Shown: piece after piece, positions 8,629 through 17,234 of the stretch
Numbering within the stretch: the first letter of the stretch is position 1
Layout of the letters: each line of letters opens with the position of its first letter
Source: Pseudomonas viridiflava
GTDB lineage: Bacteria > Pseudomonadota > Gammaproteobacteria > Pseudomonadales > Pseudomonadaceae
Length of the DNA stretch: 64,000 nucleotides
Direction: 5' to 3'
NCBI RefSeq assembly: GCF_900580865.1
Contig: NZ_UTBZ01000134.1
Coordinates: forward strand, 62,001 to 126,000
Position numbers and translations under genes: made by a program
The notes under the pieces: model-generated
What the model saw: only the letters and a program-made list of their open reading frames with translations
Told to the model about the DNA's origin: nothing
Database searches by the model: none

Positions 8629-9534
8629 ATGGACCTGTTCCAGTCGATGAGCGTGTACGTCAAAGTCGTCGAAGCCGGGAGCATGACGGCCGCCGCGTTG
8701 CAGTGCGACATGTCGACGACCATGGTCGGCAATCATCTGCGCGCGCTGGAACGACGGCTCGGCGTGCAACTGCTGCAACGCACCACTCGACGTCAGCGGC
8801 TCACTGAATTCGGCAGCGTTTACTACCAGCGTTGTCTGGAAGTGTTGGGATTGGTTGCCGATTCCGAACGTCTCGCCGAACAGACCCTCGATCAACCCCG
8901 GGGCATGCTGCGCCTCACCGCGCCGCTGACCTTCGGCGTTGAACGGCTGGCCCCGGCGCTGAGTGAGTTTTCCTTGCTGTACCCGCAGGTCAAACTCGAC
9001 GTGGTGCTGACCAACAGCCGTCCCGATCTGCTGGAGAGTGGCCTCGATGTGGCGTTTCGGCTGGGCAACTTCGACCAGTCCAACCTGATCGCCCGGCCCT
9101 TGATCGACTACACCCTGACCGTGTGCGCCTCGCCGCACTACGTTGCCCGGCGCGGCATGCCGAAAACCCCGGAAGACTTGCAACAACACGACTGCCTGTC
9201 GTTCGCCTATCCCGCCGGCGACGACTGGCAATCGGTGGAAAAGCGCTGGCGCCTCGGCGGCCCCGACGGGGAAATCATGGTCGACGTCAGCGGGCCTATG
9301 CTGATCAACAGCTCCGCCGGGTTGCATCAGGCGGCCCGCACCGGCATGGGCATCGTCATGCTGCCGGATGCGCTGGTGGAACAAGACCTGCGTGAAGGTC
9401 GACTGGTGAAGGTAATCGCCGATTTCCAGCCACCCAGCAGACCGATGCATCTGCTCTACGCGCCGGATCGTTATCGTTTGCCGAAATTGCGCCGGTTCGT
9501 GGAGTTTGCGATGCAGACGTGGGGCAGGTCCTGA
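8629..9534 (+). CDS. LysR-family transcriptional regulator
   Basis: This 301-residue protein has the standard LysR layout. The N-terminal winged helix (residues 1-60) includes VVEAGSMTAAALQCDMSTTMVGNHLRALE, and the C-terminal effector-binding domain starts at about 90. The pattern of QRTTRRQRLTEFG followed by LRLTAPLTFG is that of the large CrgA/DsdC-like subgroup. The gene is divergent from the aminotransferase at 7354-8526 and probably regulates it. ATG 8629 is chosen over the TTG two codons upstream because the family starts with MDLFQSM. Confidence 0.88.
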   Translation: MDLFQSMSVYVKVVEAGSMTAAALQCDMSTTMVGNHLRALERRLGVQLLQRTTRRQRLTEFGSVYYQRCLEVLGLVADSERLAEQTLDQPRGMLRLTAPLTFGVERLAPALSEFSLLYPQVKLDVVLTNSRPDLLESGLDVAFRLGNFDQSNLIARPLIDYTLTVCASPHYVARRGMPKTPEDLQQHDCLSFAYPAGDDWQSVEKRWRLGGPDGEIMVDVSGPMLINSSAGLHQAARTGMGIVMLPDALVEQDLREGRLVKVIADFQPPSRPMHLLYAPDRYRLPKLRRFVEFAMQTWGRS

Positions 9535-9588
9535 CGCTGCCTGCTCCACCCTTCCATGAAAAATCGCTGACAAGGACCCGAACAGCAG

Positions 9589-9993
9589 ATGAACAACACA
9601 CTCAACGTACGCGATTTGCTGCCCGCCGAAACGCAATCGGTGAGGCAGTTTCTCGGAGAGCATGGCTGGGGCCATCGCACCGGTTCACCTGAACACTTCG
9701 CCCAATTGATCGAGAACTCTCAGCGCACCGCCGTCGCCGTCCAGGGTGAGCAGATCATCGGCTTCGCTCGCGGGATCACCGATGGTTTGTCCAACGGTTA
9801 CCTGTCGATGGTGGTGGTCGATGACCAGCATCGGCGTGCAGGGATTGGCCGTGCACTGGTCGAGCACATCATGGGCGACAATCCCGAAATTACCTGGGTG
9901 CTGCGCGCCGGACGCGAGGGCGCAGAGGCTTTTTTCGCCAGCCTGGGGTTTGAGACCTCGGTGATTGCCATGGAACGGCCGCGCCTGAAATAG
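9589..9993 (+). CDS. GNAT-family N-acetyltransferase
   Basis: This 134-residue single-domain GNAT has motif A visible as MVVVDDQHRRAGIGRALVEHI (about residues 74-94), where the Q/R-x-x-G-x-G/A acetyl-CoA loop is HRRAGIGRA. The C-terminal strand AFFASLGFETS is also typical. The substrate cannot be predicted. It follows lysR on the same strand with a 54-base gap, so it may be co-transcribed. Confidence 0.8.
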   Translation: MNNTLNVRDLLPAETQSVRQFLGEHGWGHRTGSPEHFAQLIENSQRTAVAVQGEQIIGFARGITDGLSNGYLSMVVVDDQHRRAGIGRALVEHIMGDNPEITWVLRAGREGAEAFFASLGFETSVIAMERPRLK

Positions 9994-10126
9994 TGCACGC
10001 CGGGAAAAAACTCGACCGGCAGACCGTTGCTCCGTGACAACGCCGCCGCGCTCCCCTAAATTAGTCGGCCTGAAAAAGCCCGCGGCTTTCTCATCTCCAC
10101 TCAAGTTAAAAAGTAGTGAAATTTCA

Positions 10127-10828
10127 ATGTCCGATTTCAACACCGCTGAATCCGTAGTCACCGAATCGTCCAAAGCGGAATACGAAAACTCCATCAATCT
10201 TTCACAACACCTGCCACAAGCCAAAATCATCAGCGAGATGGTCCTGGACGCGTTCCAGTCGACCCGCGAAAGCGACCAGATCCGCGAGCTGCGCGCGGCG
10301 ATCCGTCAGGCTCACGACAGCTTCGATGATGACAAGGCCTACGAGCTGATGGGCGAACTCAAGGCACTGAAAGACGCCGAAGCCGCCGACCTCGCCGCCC
10401 TTGAAGACCTCAGCAGCAAGTTCTCGATCGGCCGCATCCTGTCCAGCTTCAAGGACGATCCGGCGTTCCAGGAAATCGTTTACGGCCTCGCACTGAAAGT
10501 GCTGAACCAGACCCACCAGGCGATCAGCAATCCGAGCGGCGGCAAGAGCAAGGCTGCGAAGAAGAAAGAAGTCGAAATCTTCACCATCAGCAAGGACGGC
10601 ATCAGCGTGACCCTGCCACTGCGCACGCCACGCTCGCGCCTGAACGTTGACCGTGCAGCACTGGAGTTCCTCGGTTTCACCTTCGTTGGTGAAGGCGAAG
10701 AAGCGGAGCTGGAAAGCGAAGTCTTCGTCGACAACGCGGGTACTGAACAGGCAGTGAACCGCAAGAACATCATCACCGCACTGCAACAGCAGACTGCGTT
10801 TGATGGGTACAGCATCGCCGCGCAGTAA
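10127..10828 (+). CDS. Conserved hypothetical protein
   Basis: This 233-residue cytoplasmic protein is of no family I recognise. The first 150 residues are acidic and helical, including a coiled-coil-like stretch (IRELRAAIRQ...LMGELKALKDAEAADLAALEDL). A short lysine-rich linker (KSKAAKKKE) follows, then a beta-type C-terminal part (FTISKDGISVTLPLRTPRSRLNVDRAALEFLGF). The start is placed at ATG 10127, where the low-complexity upstream frame ends. A strong terminator follows directly, so it is probably monocistronic. Confidence 0.6.
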   Translation: MSDFNTAESVVTESSKAEYENSINLSQHLPQAKIISEMVLDAFQSTRESDQIRELRAAIRQAHDSFDDDKAYELMGELKALKDAEAADLAALEDLSSKFSIGRILSSFKDDPAFQEIVYGLALKVLNQTHQAISNPSGGKSKAAKKKEVEIFTISKDGISVTLPLRTPRSRLNVDRAALEFLGFTFVGEGEEAELESEVFVDNAGTEQAVNRKNIITALQQQTAFDGYSIAAQ

Positions 10829-10846
10829 TAGCGCAGCCGCTGTACG

Positions 10847-10883
10847 AAAAAGCCCCGCGCTGGGATTCAGTGCGGGGCTTTTG
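10847..10883 (+). terminator. Rho-independent terminator after the hypothetical gene
   Basis: The stem AGCCCCGC/GCGGGGCT is preceded by A-rich and followed by T-rich sequence, 20 bases after the stop codon at 10828. Confidence 0.85.
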
Positions 10884-10922
10884 GTTTTCGGCTTGGGATG
10901 GGTGAGATGGCCTAAACCGAGG

Positions 10923-11243
10923 CCCCTCACCCCAGCCCTCTCCCGAGGGAGAGGGAGCCGATCGTGAGATATTCAAGAGATGCACCGAAATGAAAGTGCT
11001 GTGCCGAATCCACAATCGCCTCAATCTCTCAGGTCGATGTATAGCGCAACGCAACTCGGTCAGTCCCCTCTCTCGAGGGAGAGGGAGCCGATTTGGGGAT
11101 ATTGTAGAAGTACACCGAAATGAAAGTGCTGTGCCGAATCCACAATCGCCTCAATCTCTTAGGTCGATGTATAGCGCAACACACCTCGGTCAGTCCCCTC
11201 TCCCTCTGGGCGGTCCGACGTTTCGGGAGGGCTAGGGTGAGGG
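10923..11243. repeat. Composite hairpin repeat, tandem dimer (copy A)
   Basis: The outer ends are inverted: CCCCTCACCCCAGCCCTCTCC at the left, GGGAGGGCTAGGGTGAGGG at the right. Two nearly identical 130-bp units lie between, sharing CACCGAAATGAAAGTGCTGT and CCACAATCGCCTCAATCTCT. The right-hand hairpin carries the extra loop GGCGGTCCGACGTTTCGG. Related copies lie at about 23244, 30828 and 37916. I see no gene. Confidence 0.85.
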
Positions 11244-11261
11244 CAAGCCGTGAAGTCACCC

Positions 11262-11753
11262 TCAAGCCGAAGGATGCAACGCTACAATCATGTCCACTTC
11301 AATCGCCGCGTTCTTCGGCAACTGATACACACCGACCGTGGTGCGCGTGTGCCGGCCGGCATCGCCGAGCACATGACTGAACACGTCCGACGCACCGTTG
11401 GCGACTTCGCTCAGGTCAACGAAGTCCGGCGTCGACTTCACGTAAACAGTGACCCGCAACAACGCCTTGATCTTGTCCAGCGAACCCACCGCGTCGACGA
11501 TCAACGCCAGGCAACGCATTGCACTGATGCTCGCGGCGGCCTGGGCATCCTTGAGGGTCAACTCCAACCCCACACGACCCGGGTACTGAATCTTGCCGTT
11601 AGTGCGGGGCACCATACCGCTGATGTACAGCTCATCATGATAACGGATCAGCGGCGCGTAATTGCCGCCGGCGGTGTTCTCACCATAAATGTCGTAGTTC
11701 AGCTCTTGGGCCAGGGCAATAAAACGCTCGTCGCAGGTCATCCTCTCAGTCAT
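11262..11753 (-). CDS. RidA/YjgF-YER057c-UK114 family protein
   Basis: This 163-residue protein belongs to the Rid family. The segments YDELYISGMVPR-like (HDELYISGMVPR), SAMRCLALIVDAVGSLDKI, LLRVTVYVKSTPDF and HTRTTVGVYQLPKNAAIEVDMIVAL are in the usual order. Conserved arginine in the R-T-T-V-G position (TRTTVG) is present, as in RidA enamine/imine deaminases, although this subgroup with an N-terminal extension is not biochemically defined to my knowledge. ATG 11753 is chosen because the preceding codons lie outside the family. Confidence 0.82.
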   Translation of the reverse strand: MTERMTCDERFIALAQELNYDIYGENTAGGNYAPLIRYHDELYISGMVPRTNGKIQYPGRVGLELTLKDAQAAASISAMRCLALIVDAVGSLDKIKALLRVTVYVKSTPDFVDLSEVANGASDVFSHVLGDAGRHTRTTVGVYQLPKNAAIEVDMIVALHPSA

Positions 11754-12047
11754 TTCGCCCAGCCTTTTCGATTTAATCCACAAGTTCCGACAGTTGAGCG
11801 CCACACCATAGGCATGGACAAGCCATCGACATATTTGGATCCAAATCTAGGGCTTTTGCGAGCGCTCCGCAACTTGCCCCTACAGATGTTGATTCCAAAG
11901 GTGTTGGCGGTTTCGGGCGTACGAATATCCGTCAGGCCAGTACATCGCTACGATTGTCCTGAACAGTGACTCGGCCTAAGGTCAACATGGCTCCTGATTA
12001 AAAATGCGCCCACGCGGCACGGGTGGGATTGGTATCTAGCTGTTTAT
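11754..12047. other. Intergenic interval without a gene
   Basis: I see no gene in this stretch between ridA-like and the AAA+ ATPase. Composition falls toward AT in the last 150 bases, marking the left side of the probably acquired ATPase gene. Confidence 0.5.
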
Positions 12048-12077
12048 TTGCGGTTATAGCGATTTATCACTATAACC
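12048..12077 (+). promoter_or_regulatory. Palindromic promoter of the AAA+ ATPase gene
   Basis: A -35-like TTGCGG (12048-12053) and a -10-like TATAAC (12071-12076) are spaced by 17 bases. A 26-bp palindrome (12052-12077) fills the interval. Its arms are GGTTATAGCGAT and ATCACTATAACC, with one mismatch and a two-base centre. A repressor bound here would exclude RNA polymerase. Confidence 0.6.
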
Positions 12078-12104
12078 ATCAATAAGTTCGTATGAGATCA
12101 AGCT

Positions 12105-13274
12105 TTGGACAAGAATACCAACCCCTTCAACCCTGGAGCAGGCGTCTCACCACCCGAGTTGGCAGGACGATCCGAGGTACTGGAGACGGCGGATACAGCA
12201 CTTGCTCGCACGAAACGTGGAAAGCACGCCAAGTCCCTTATGATCCTGGGATTACGGGGTGTCGGGAAAACGGTGCTTCTGAATCAAATCAAGGATCGGG
12301 CTATCGCCTTGGGCTATCTAGCCGAAATGCAGGAAGCCCACGATGGCGCAGAGCTAAAGCAACTGTTGATACCGGTTTTACGCCGTCTCCTGTTACGTCT
12401 GGACCGAGTGCAAAACACGGTCGAGACCGTCAAAAAAGGCATACGGATTTTGCGCAGCTTCATTGGCAATATCACTATTGCGGCCGGTGGAGCAGAAGTA
12501 ACACTGGGTGGCGACTCTGAGGCGGGTTATGCAGATAGTGGAAATCTTGAAGATGACTTGCGAGACATTCTGATAGCAACAGCAGAAGCAGCACGAGACG
12601 CAGGTCAGCCAGTAGCCATATTCATTGACGAGTTGCAGTACCTTTCCAAAGATGAACTAGGTGCGCTTATCCGCGCAATCCACGCAATCAACCAAGCGGC
12701 CTTGCCTCTGATCCTGTTCGGCGCAGGACTTCCTCAGTTGGCCGGACAGGCAGGCGATGCCAAAAGCTATGCCGAGCGACTATTCGAGTTCCCACGGTTG
12801 GGCGCGCTATTGGAAGTGGATGCGTGGAAAGCCTTGCGTGATCCCGTTGAAGATGAGGGCGCCAGGATATCTGACGAGGCGCTGCGCGAAATCTATGAAA
12901 AGACTCATGGTTACCCCTACTTTCTCCAGGAGTGGGGTTACACCGCATGGAACATAGCGAAAGATAAAATCATTACGGAACAGGATGCGCAGGCAGCAAC
13001 CGAGGAAAGCATTCGCAAGCTTGATGAGTCATTTTTCAGGGTTCGCTTTGATCGCACGACGCCTGCCGAAAGGGATTACATGCGTTGTCTGGCAGAACTG
13101 GGAGAAGGTCCGCAACGTTCTGCCGACGTAGCAAAAAAACTGGGTAGAAACGCGACGAGTCTTGGCCCGGTGCGCGATAGCCTGATTAAAAAAGGCATGA
13201 TCTACAGCCCCGAATATGCACTTATCGCGTTCACTGTTCCCCTGTTTGATGAGTTCATGCGACGAGGGCCGTAA
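12105..13274 (+). CDS. Lone AAA+ ATPase with C-terminal winged helix (Orc1/Cdc6-like)
   Basis: This 389-residue ATP-binding protein has the N-terminal signature NPFNPGAGVSPPELAGR, a Walker A GLRGVGKT (about 49-56) and a Walker B VAIFIDELQ (about 169-177). A sensor-like segment LILFGAGLPQLAG and a C-terminal winged-helix-like part (about 320-380, DVAKKLGRNATSLGPVRDSLIKKG) follow. The layout resembles Orc1/Cdc6-type and STAND-adjacent ATPases found singly in many bacteria; function is unknown. TTG 12105 is the start because the family N-terminus begins there, though its ribosome binding site is weak. Composition is lower in GC than both neighbours, suggesting transfer. Confidence 0.75.
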   Translation: MDKNTNPFNPGAGVSPPELAGRSEVLETADTALARTKRGKHAKSLMILGLRGVGKTVLLNQIKDRAIALGYLAEMQEAHDGAELKQLLIPVLRRLLLRLDRVQNTVETVKKGIRILRSFIGNITIAAGGAEVTLGGDSEAGYADSGNLEDDLRDILIATAEAARDAGQPVAIFIDELQYLSKDELGALIRAIHAINQAALPLILFGAGLPQLAGQAGDAKSYAERLFEFPRLGALLEVDAWKALRDPVEDEGARISDEALREIYEKTHGYPYFLQEWGYTAWNIAKDKIITEQDAQAATEESIRKLDESFFRVRFDRTTPAERDYMRCLAELGEGPQRSADVAKKLGRNATSLGPVRDSLIKKGMIYSPEYALIAFTVPLFDEFMRRGP

Positions 13275-13286
13275 CCCGCCCCAACA

Positions 13287-13322
13287 AAAAACCCCGCACA
13301 TCTCTCAATGTGCGGGGTTTTT
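13287..13322. terminator. Bidirectional terminator between the AAA+ ATPase and cyoE
   Basis: The stem AACCCCGCACA/TGTGCGGGGTT is flanked by A and T runs. It can end both converging transcripts. Confidence 0.88.
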
Positions 13323-13339
13323 CGTCCAGCCTTTAAACC

Positions 13340-14227
13340 TTACGGCGCGTACGTCAGCAGCAGCTCTGCGGGCACCTTGAAGTCCAGGGACATCATGACG
13401 CTCAACGCAGTGATGGTGAAGATCGAGAACACGAACAGCTTGCGTGCCCAGACCGTGTCATCCACCGCTTTGTAGCCGGTCCAGGCCATGTACAACCAGT
13501 ACATGCCCATGGCCGCGGCAACGGCGAGGTAGCTCATGCCGGCGTAACCGCTGAAGGTCAGCATCAAGGTCGCCACGAGGAAGGCCAGGATGTAGAGCAG
13601 GATGTGCTTCTTGGCCACTTGAATCCCGCGCTTCACTGGCAGCACCGGAATCGATGCGGCCAGGTAATCGTTGAAGCGGAAGATCGCGATGGCGTAGGAA
13701 TGCGGCATCTGCCACAGGCTGAACATCACCAGCAACGTCAGCGCGGCCATGTCGAAGCTGTTGGTTACGGCGACGTAACCGATCACTGGCGGCATGGCGC
13801 CCGACAGACTGCCCACCAGCGTGCCGTGGACCGACTTGCGCTTGAGGTACAGGCTGTAGAAGCCGACGTAGATGATGAAGCCGATCACCGCGAACAAAGC
13901 AGCCAACGGGTTGGCCACCTTGTACAACAACGCAACGCCGAGAACACCAAGGATGGTCGCGTAGACCAGGGCCAGTTTCAGGGAGATCAAGCCCTGAACC
14001 AGCACCCGGTTCTTGGTGCGTTCCATCTTCAGGTCGATGTCGCGGTCGATGCAGTTGTTGAACACGCAACCGGAGGCAACAACCAGGGATGTACCGATCA
14101 TGGCAGCCAGAAACACCGCCAGATCCACATGCCCTTTCGAGGCCAGGAAAAACCCGCCTGCCACAGAAAGCACGTTACCGAAAATGATCCCCGGTTTGGT
14201 GATTTGGATAAAGTGCTTGAGCGACAT
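13340..14227 (-). CDS. cyoE: Protoheme IX farnesyltransferase (heme O synthase)
   Basis: This 295-residue polytopic membrane enzyme farnesylates heme B to heme O for the bo3 oxidase. Family motifs are NNCIDRDIDLKMERTKNR (prenyl-diphosphate binding, about 58-75) and the YLKRKSVHGTLVGSLSGAMPPVIGY segment (about 127-151). About nine hydrophobic helices are visible. It is the last gene of cyoABCDE, 11 bases after cyoD. Confidence 0.96.
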   Translation of the reverse strand: MSLKHFIQITKPGIIFGNVLSVAGGFFLASKGHVDLAVFLAAMIGTSLVVASGCVFNNCIDRDIDLKMERTKNRVLVQGLISLKLALVYATILGVLGVALLYKVANPLAALFAVIGFIIYVGFYSLYLKRKSVHGTLVGSLSGAMPPVIGYVAVTNSFDMAALTLLVMFSLWQMPHSYAIAIFRFNDYLAASIPVLPVKRGIQVAKKHILLYILAFLVATLMLTFSGYAGMSYLAVAAAMGMYWLYMAWTGYKAVDDTVWARKLFVFSIFTITALSVMMSLDFKVPAELLLTYAP

Positions 14228-14238
14228 CGGGTCTTACC

Positions 14239-14574
14239 TCACTTCGCCATCATGTAGGTGTGGATGCTGAACATGATCCACAACGACAGGCCAACCAGCA
14301 GCACGATCACGATCGCCGTGAAGACGAATGCAATCACGTTGTTACGCTGAGCAATGGAACGGTCCAGGTGCAGGAAGTAATACAGGTGAACGATCACCTG
14401 GATCACTGCGAACAACAGAACGATTGCCAGCGTGGTGGCCTTCGGCAGGCTCGGGTACATCACCAGACCGAAAGGAATCACGGTCAGGATCACCGACAGG
14501 ATGAAGCCAATGGCGTACGACTTTACGCTGCCGTGGCCAGCATCATGGCTGTCATGGGAGTGTGCATTAGCCAT
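14239..14574 (-). CDS. cyoD: Cytochrome o ubiquinol oxidase subunit IV
   Basis: This 111-residue protein has a His-rich N-terminus (MANAHSHDSHDAGHGS) and three membrane helices, as in CyoD, the assembly/stability subunit of cytochrome bo3. ATG 14574 is chosen; it overlaps the cyoC stop as TAATG, which argues for translational coupling. Confidence 0.94.
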   Translation of the reverse strand: MANAHSHDSHDAGHGSVKSYAIGFILSVILTVIPFGLVMYPSLPKATTLAIVLLFAVIQVIVHLYYFLHLDRSIAQRNNVIAFVFTAIVIVLLVGLSLWIMFSIHTYMMAK

Positions 14575-15197
14575 TACAGAGTCCCCATCAGGTAAACAAC
14601 GGTGAATACGCAGATCCACACCACGTCCAGGAAGTGCCAGAACAGGCTCAGGCAGCTCAGACGGGTCTTGTTGGTCGCCGTCAGGCCGTGCTTGTTGACC
14701 TGGTACATCATGATGCCCATCCAGATCAGACCCGCAGATACGTGCAGACCGTGGGTACCGACCAGGGTGAAGAACGCGGACAGGAAGCCCGAACGGCTAG
14801 GACCGAAGCCCTCGGAGATCAGCAGGTGGAACTCGTTGATCTCCATGGCGATAAAGCCTGCGCCGAGCAGGAAGGTCATGAACAACCAACCCAGGACCGC
14901 CTGCTTCTTGCCTTTGTACAACGCCAGCATGGCGAAGCCGTAGGTGATCGAACTGAACAACAGCAGAGCGGTTTCGCCCAGCACGTATGGCAGTTCGAAG
15001 ATGTCGTGGCCCGACGGGCCACCGGCTACGTTGTTTACCAGTACTGCGTACACCGCGAAGATCGACGCAAACAGAATGCAGTCGGTCATCAGGTAGAGCC
15101 AGAAACCGTATACGGTCATCTCGCCCGAGTCGTGGTGATGGTCATCGTGCCCATGGTCACCATGGGCGTGTCCAACATTGGTCACTAAGTTCGACAT
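14574..15197 (-). CDS. cyoC: Cytochrome o ubiquinol oxidase subunit III
   Basis: This 207-residue heme-copper oxidase subunit III has five membrane helices. A His-rich cytoplasmic N-terminus (GHAHGDHGHDDHHHD) is followed by FWLYLMTDCILFASIFAVY. GTHGLHVSAGLIWMG and LSLFWHFLDVVWICVFTVVYLMG are the conserved closing segments. It is encoded 3 bases after cyoB. Confidence 0.96.
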   Translation of the reverse strand: MSNLVTNVGHAHGDHGHDDHHHDSGEMTVYGFWLYLMTDCILFASIFAVYAVLVNNVAGGPSGHDIFELPYVLGETALLLFSSITYGFAMLALYKGKKQAVLGWLFMTFLLGAGFIAMEINEFHLLISEGFGPSRSGFLSAFFTLVGTHGLHVSAGLIWMGIMMYQVNKHGLTATNKTRLSCLSLFWHFLDVVWICVFTVVYLMGTL

Positions 15198-15200
15198 GGT

Positions 15201-17231
15201 TTAAGCCTGTTCCAACGAGGTTTCAACACGGGTGGCACCGGCCGGGATTTTCCCTGCCGCAACCAGACGCTTGTGCTGCTCGGCTTCGATACGCTCGATC
15301 GTTTCAACCGGAACCATATAGCCCTGGTCGTCACGTGCAGCGTGGATCACGAAGTAAACGACGGTGCCTACCAGGCTCGCGATCGCCAGCCACCAGATGT
15401 GCCAGATCATTGCGAAACCGAAGACGGTCAACAGTGCGCCCATCACCACGCCAGTGGCGGTGTTGTTCGGCATGTGGATCGGCTCGTACTTGGCCGGACG
15501 CTGGTACGCAGTACCGTTTTCCTTGGCTTCGGTGAACGGGTCGATGCAGTCAGCCTTAGGCAGCACAGCGAAGTTGTAGAACGGCGGTGGCGACGAGGTC
15601 GACCATTCCAGGGTGTGTGCATTCCACGGGTCACCGTGATCGCAAACGTTCTCTGGCTTGTTGCGGTCACGCACCGACACGTACAGCTGGATCAGCTGGC
15701 AGGCGATACCCACAGCGATCATCACCGCACCGAACATGGCAACGTACAGGTACGGTACCCACTCAGGGTTGGTGGTGGCGTTCAGACGACGGGTCATGCC
15801 CATGAAGCCCAGTGCATAGAGCGGCATGAACGCGACGAAGAAGCCCGAGATCCAGAACCAGAACGCTGCTTTACCCCAGCCTTCGTGCAGCTTGAAGCCG
15901 AACGCTTTCGGGAAGTAGAACGCGAAACCAGCGATGTAACCGAATACCGCACCGCCGATGATCACGTTGTGGAAGTGCGCGATCACGAACAGGCTGTTGT
16001 GCAGAACGAAGTCAGCACCCGGGATGGCCAGCAGTACGCCGGTCATGCCGCCGATGGCGAAGGTCACCATGAAGCCCAGAGTCCACAGCACCTGGCTGGT
16101 GAAGCGCAGACGGCCCTGGTAGATGGTGAACAGCCAGTTGAATAGCTTCACACCCGTCGGGATGGAAATCAGCATCGTCGCCAGACCGAAGAAGGCGTTG
16201 ACGCTGGCACCCGAACCCATGGTGAAGAAGTGGTGCAGCCAAACCATGAAGCCCAGTACCGAGATCGCGCCCGAGGCGTAGATCATCGAGTGGTGGCCGA
16301 ACAGTTTCTTGCCGGTGAACGCCGAGATCACTTCCGAGAAGATGCCGAATGCCGGCAGGATCAGGATGTAAACCTCAGGGTGGCCCCATGCCCAGAACAG
16401 GTTGACGTACATCATTGGATTGCCACCAAGTTCATTGGTGAAAATGTGGAAATCCATGTAACGGTCAAGGGTCAGCAGTGCCAGGGTAGCGGTCAGGATC
16501 GGGAACGAAGCCACGATCAGAACGTTTGCCCAGGTGCAGGTCCAGGTGAAGATCGGCATGTCCATCAGTTTCATGCCAGGGGTACGCATTTTCAGCACGG
16601 TCGCGAGGAAGTTGACCCCCGTTAGCGTCGTACCTAACCCGGATAGCTGTAGCGCCCAGATGTAGTAGTCCATGCCCACGCCAGGGCTGTATTGCAGACC
16701 CGACAATGGTGGATAGGCAACCCAACCGGTCTTGGCGAATTCGCCAACGCCCAGGGACAGGTTGATCAGTACTACGCCGGATACCAGCAGCCAGAAGCTC
16801 AGGGAGTTCAGGAACGGGAACGCAACGTCACGTGCGCCGATCTGCAGCGGCACTGCAAGGTTCATCAGGCCGGTGAAGAATGGCATCGCCATGAAGATGA
16901 TCATGATCACACCGTGAGCGGTGAAGATCTGGTCATAGTGTTCAGGTGGCAGGTAGCCAGGCGAACCTTCGGTGGCCATGGCCAACTGGGTACGCATCAT
17001 GATCGCGTCGGCAAAACCGCGCAGCAGCATGACCATGGCAACGATGATGTACATCACGCCGATTTTCTTGTGGTCGACCGAAGTCAGCCACTCGGTCCAC
17101 AAGTAAGTCCACTTCTTGAAGTAGGTGATTGCAGCGAACAGCGCCAGACCACCGAGGGCGATCATGGCGATGGTCACCATCACGATCGGCTCGTGGAATG
17201 GGACTGCTTCCCAACTTAATTTACCAAACAT
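15201..17231 (-). CDS. cyoB: Cytochrome o ubiquinol oxidase subunit I
   Basis: This 676-residue catalytic subunit carries heme b, heme o3 and CuB. Conserved pieces include FTAHGVIMIIFMAMP (low-spin heme ligand His), WAWGHPEVYILILPAFG (CuB His and the His-Tyr cross-link), HHFFTMG (two CuB His) and VIAHFHNVIIGG (heme ligands). The length matches E. coli CyoB (663) with a longer C-terminus. It reduces O2 to water with ubiquinol and pumps protons. Confidence 0.97.
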   Translation of the reverse strand: MFGKLSWEAVPFHEPIVMVTIAMIALGGLALFAAITYFKKWTYLWTEWLTSVDHKKIGVMYIIVAMVMLLRGFADAIMMRTQLAMATEGSPGYLPPEHYDQIFTAHGVIMIIFMAMPFFTGLMNLAVPLQIGARDVAFPFLNSLSFWLLVSGVVLINLSLGVGEFAKTGWVAYPPLSGLQYSPGVGMDYYIWALQLSGLGTTLTGVNFLATVLKMRTPGMKLMDMPIFTWTCTWANVLIVASFPILTATLALLTLDRYMDFHIFTNELGGNPMMYVNLFWAWGHPEVYILILPAFGIFSEVISAFTGKKLFGHHSMIYASGAISVLGFMVWLHHFFTMGSGASVNAFFGLATMLISIPTGVKLFNWLFTIYQGRLRFTSQVLWTLGFMVTFAIGGMTGVLLAIPGADFVLHNSLFVIAHFHNVIIGGAVFGYIAGFAFYFPKAFGFKLHEGWGKAAFWFWISGFFVAFMPLYALGFMGMTRRLNATTNPEWVPYLYVAMFGAVMIAVGIACQLIQLYVSVRDRNKPENVCDHGDPWNAHTLEWSTSSPPPFYNFAVLPKADCIDPFTEAKENGTAYQRPAKYEPIHMPNNTATGVVMGALLTVFGFAMIWHIWWLAIASLVGTVVYFVIHAARDDQGYMVPVETIERIEAEQHKRLVAAGKIPAGATRVETSLEQA

Positions 17232-17234
17232 CGT

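Noticed and set aside
10923..11243. CRISPR array suggested by the tandem 130-bp repeat
   Set aside because: Only two units exist, the repeats are long, the spacers are not unique and there are no cas genes.
10990..11380. Short open frames sharing a VPNPQSPQSL- or RNPQSL-like sequence
   Set aside because: They are translations of the composite repeat units, so their similarity reflects DNA repetition and not coding.
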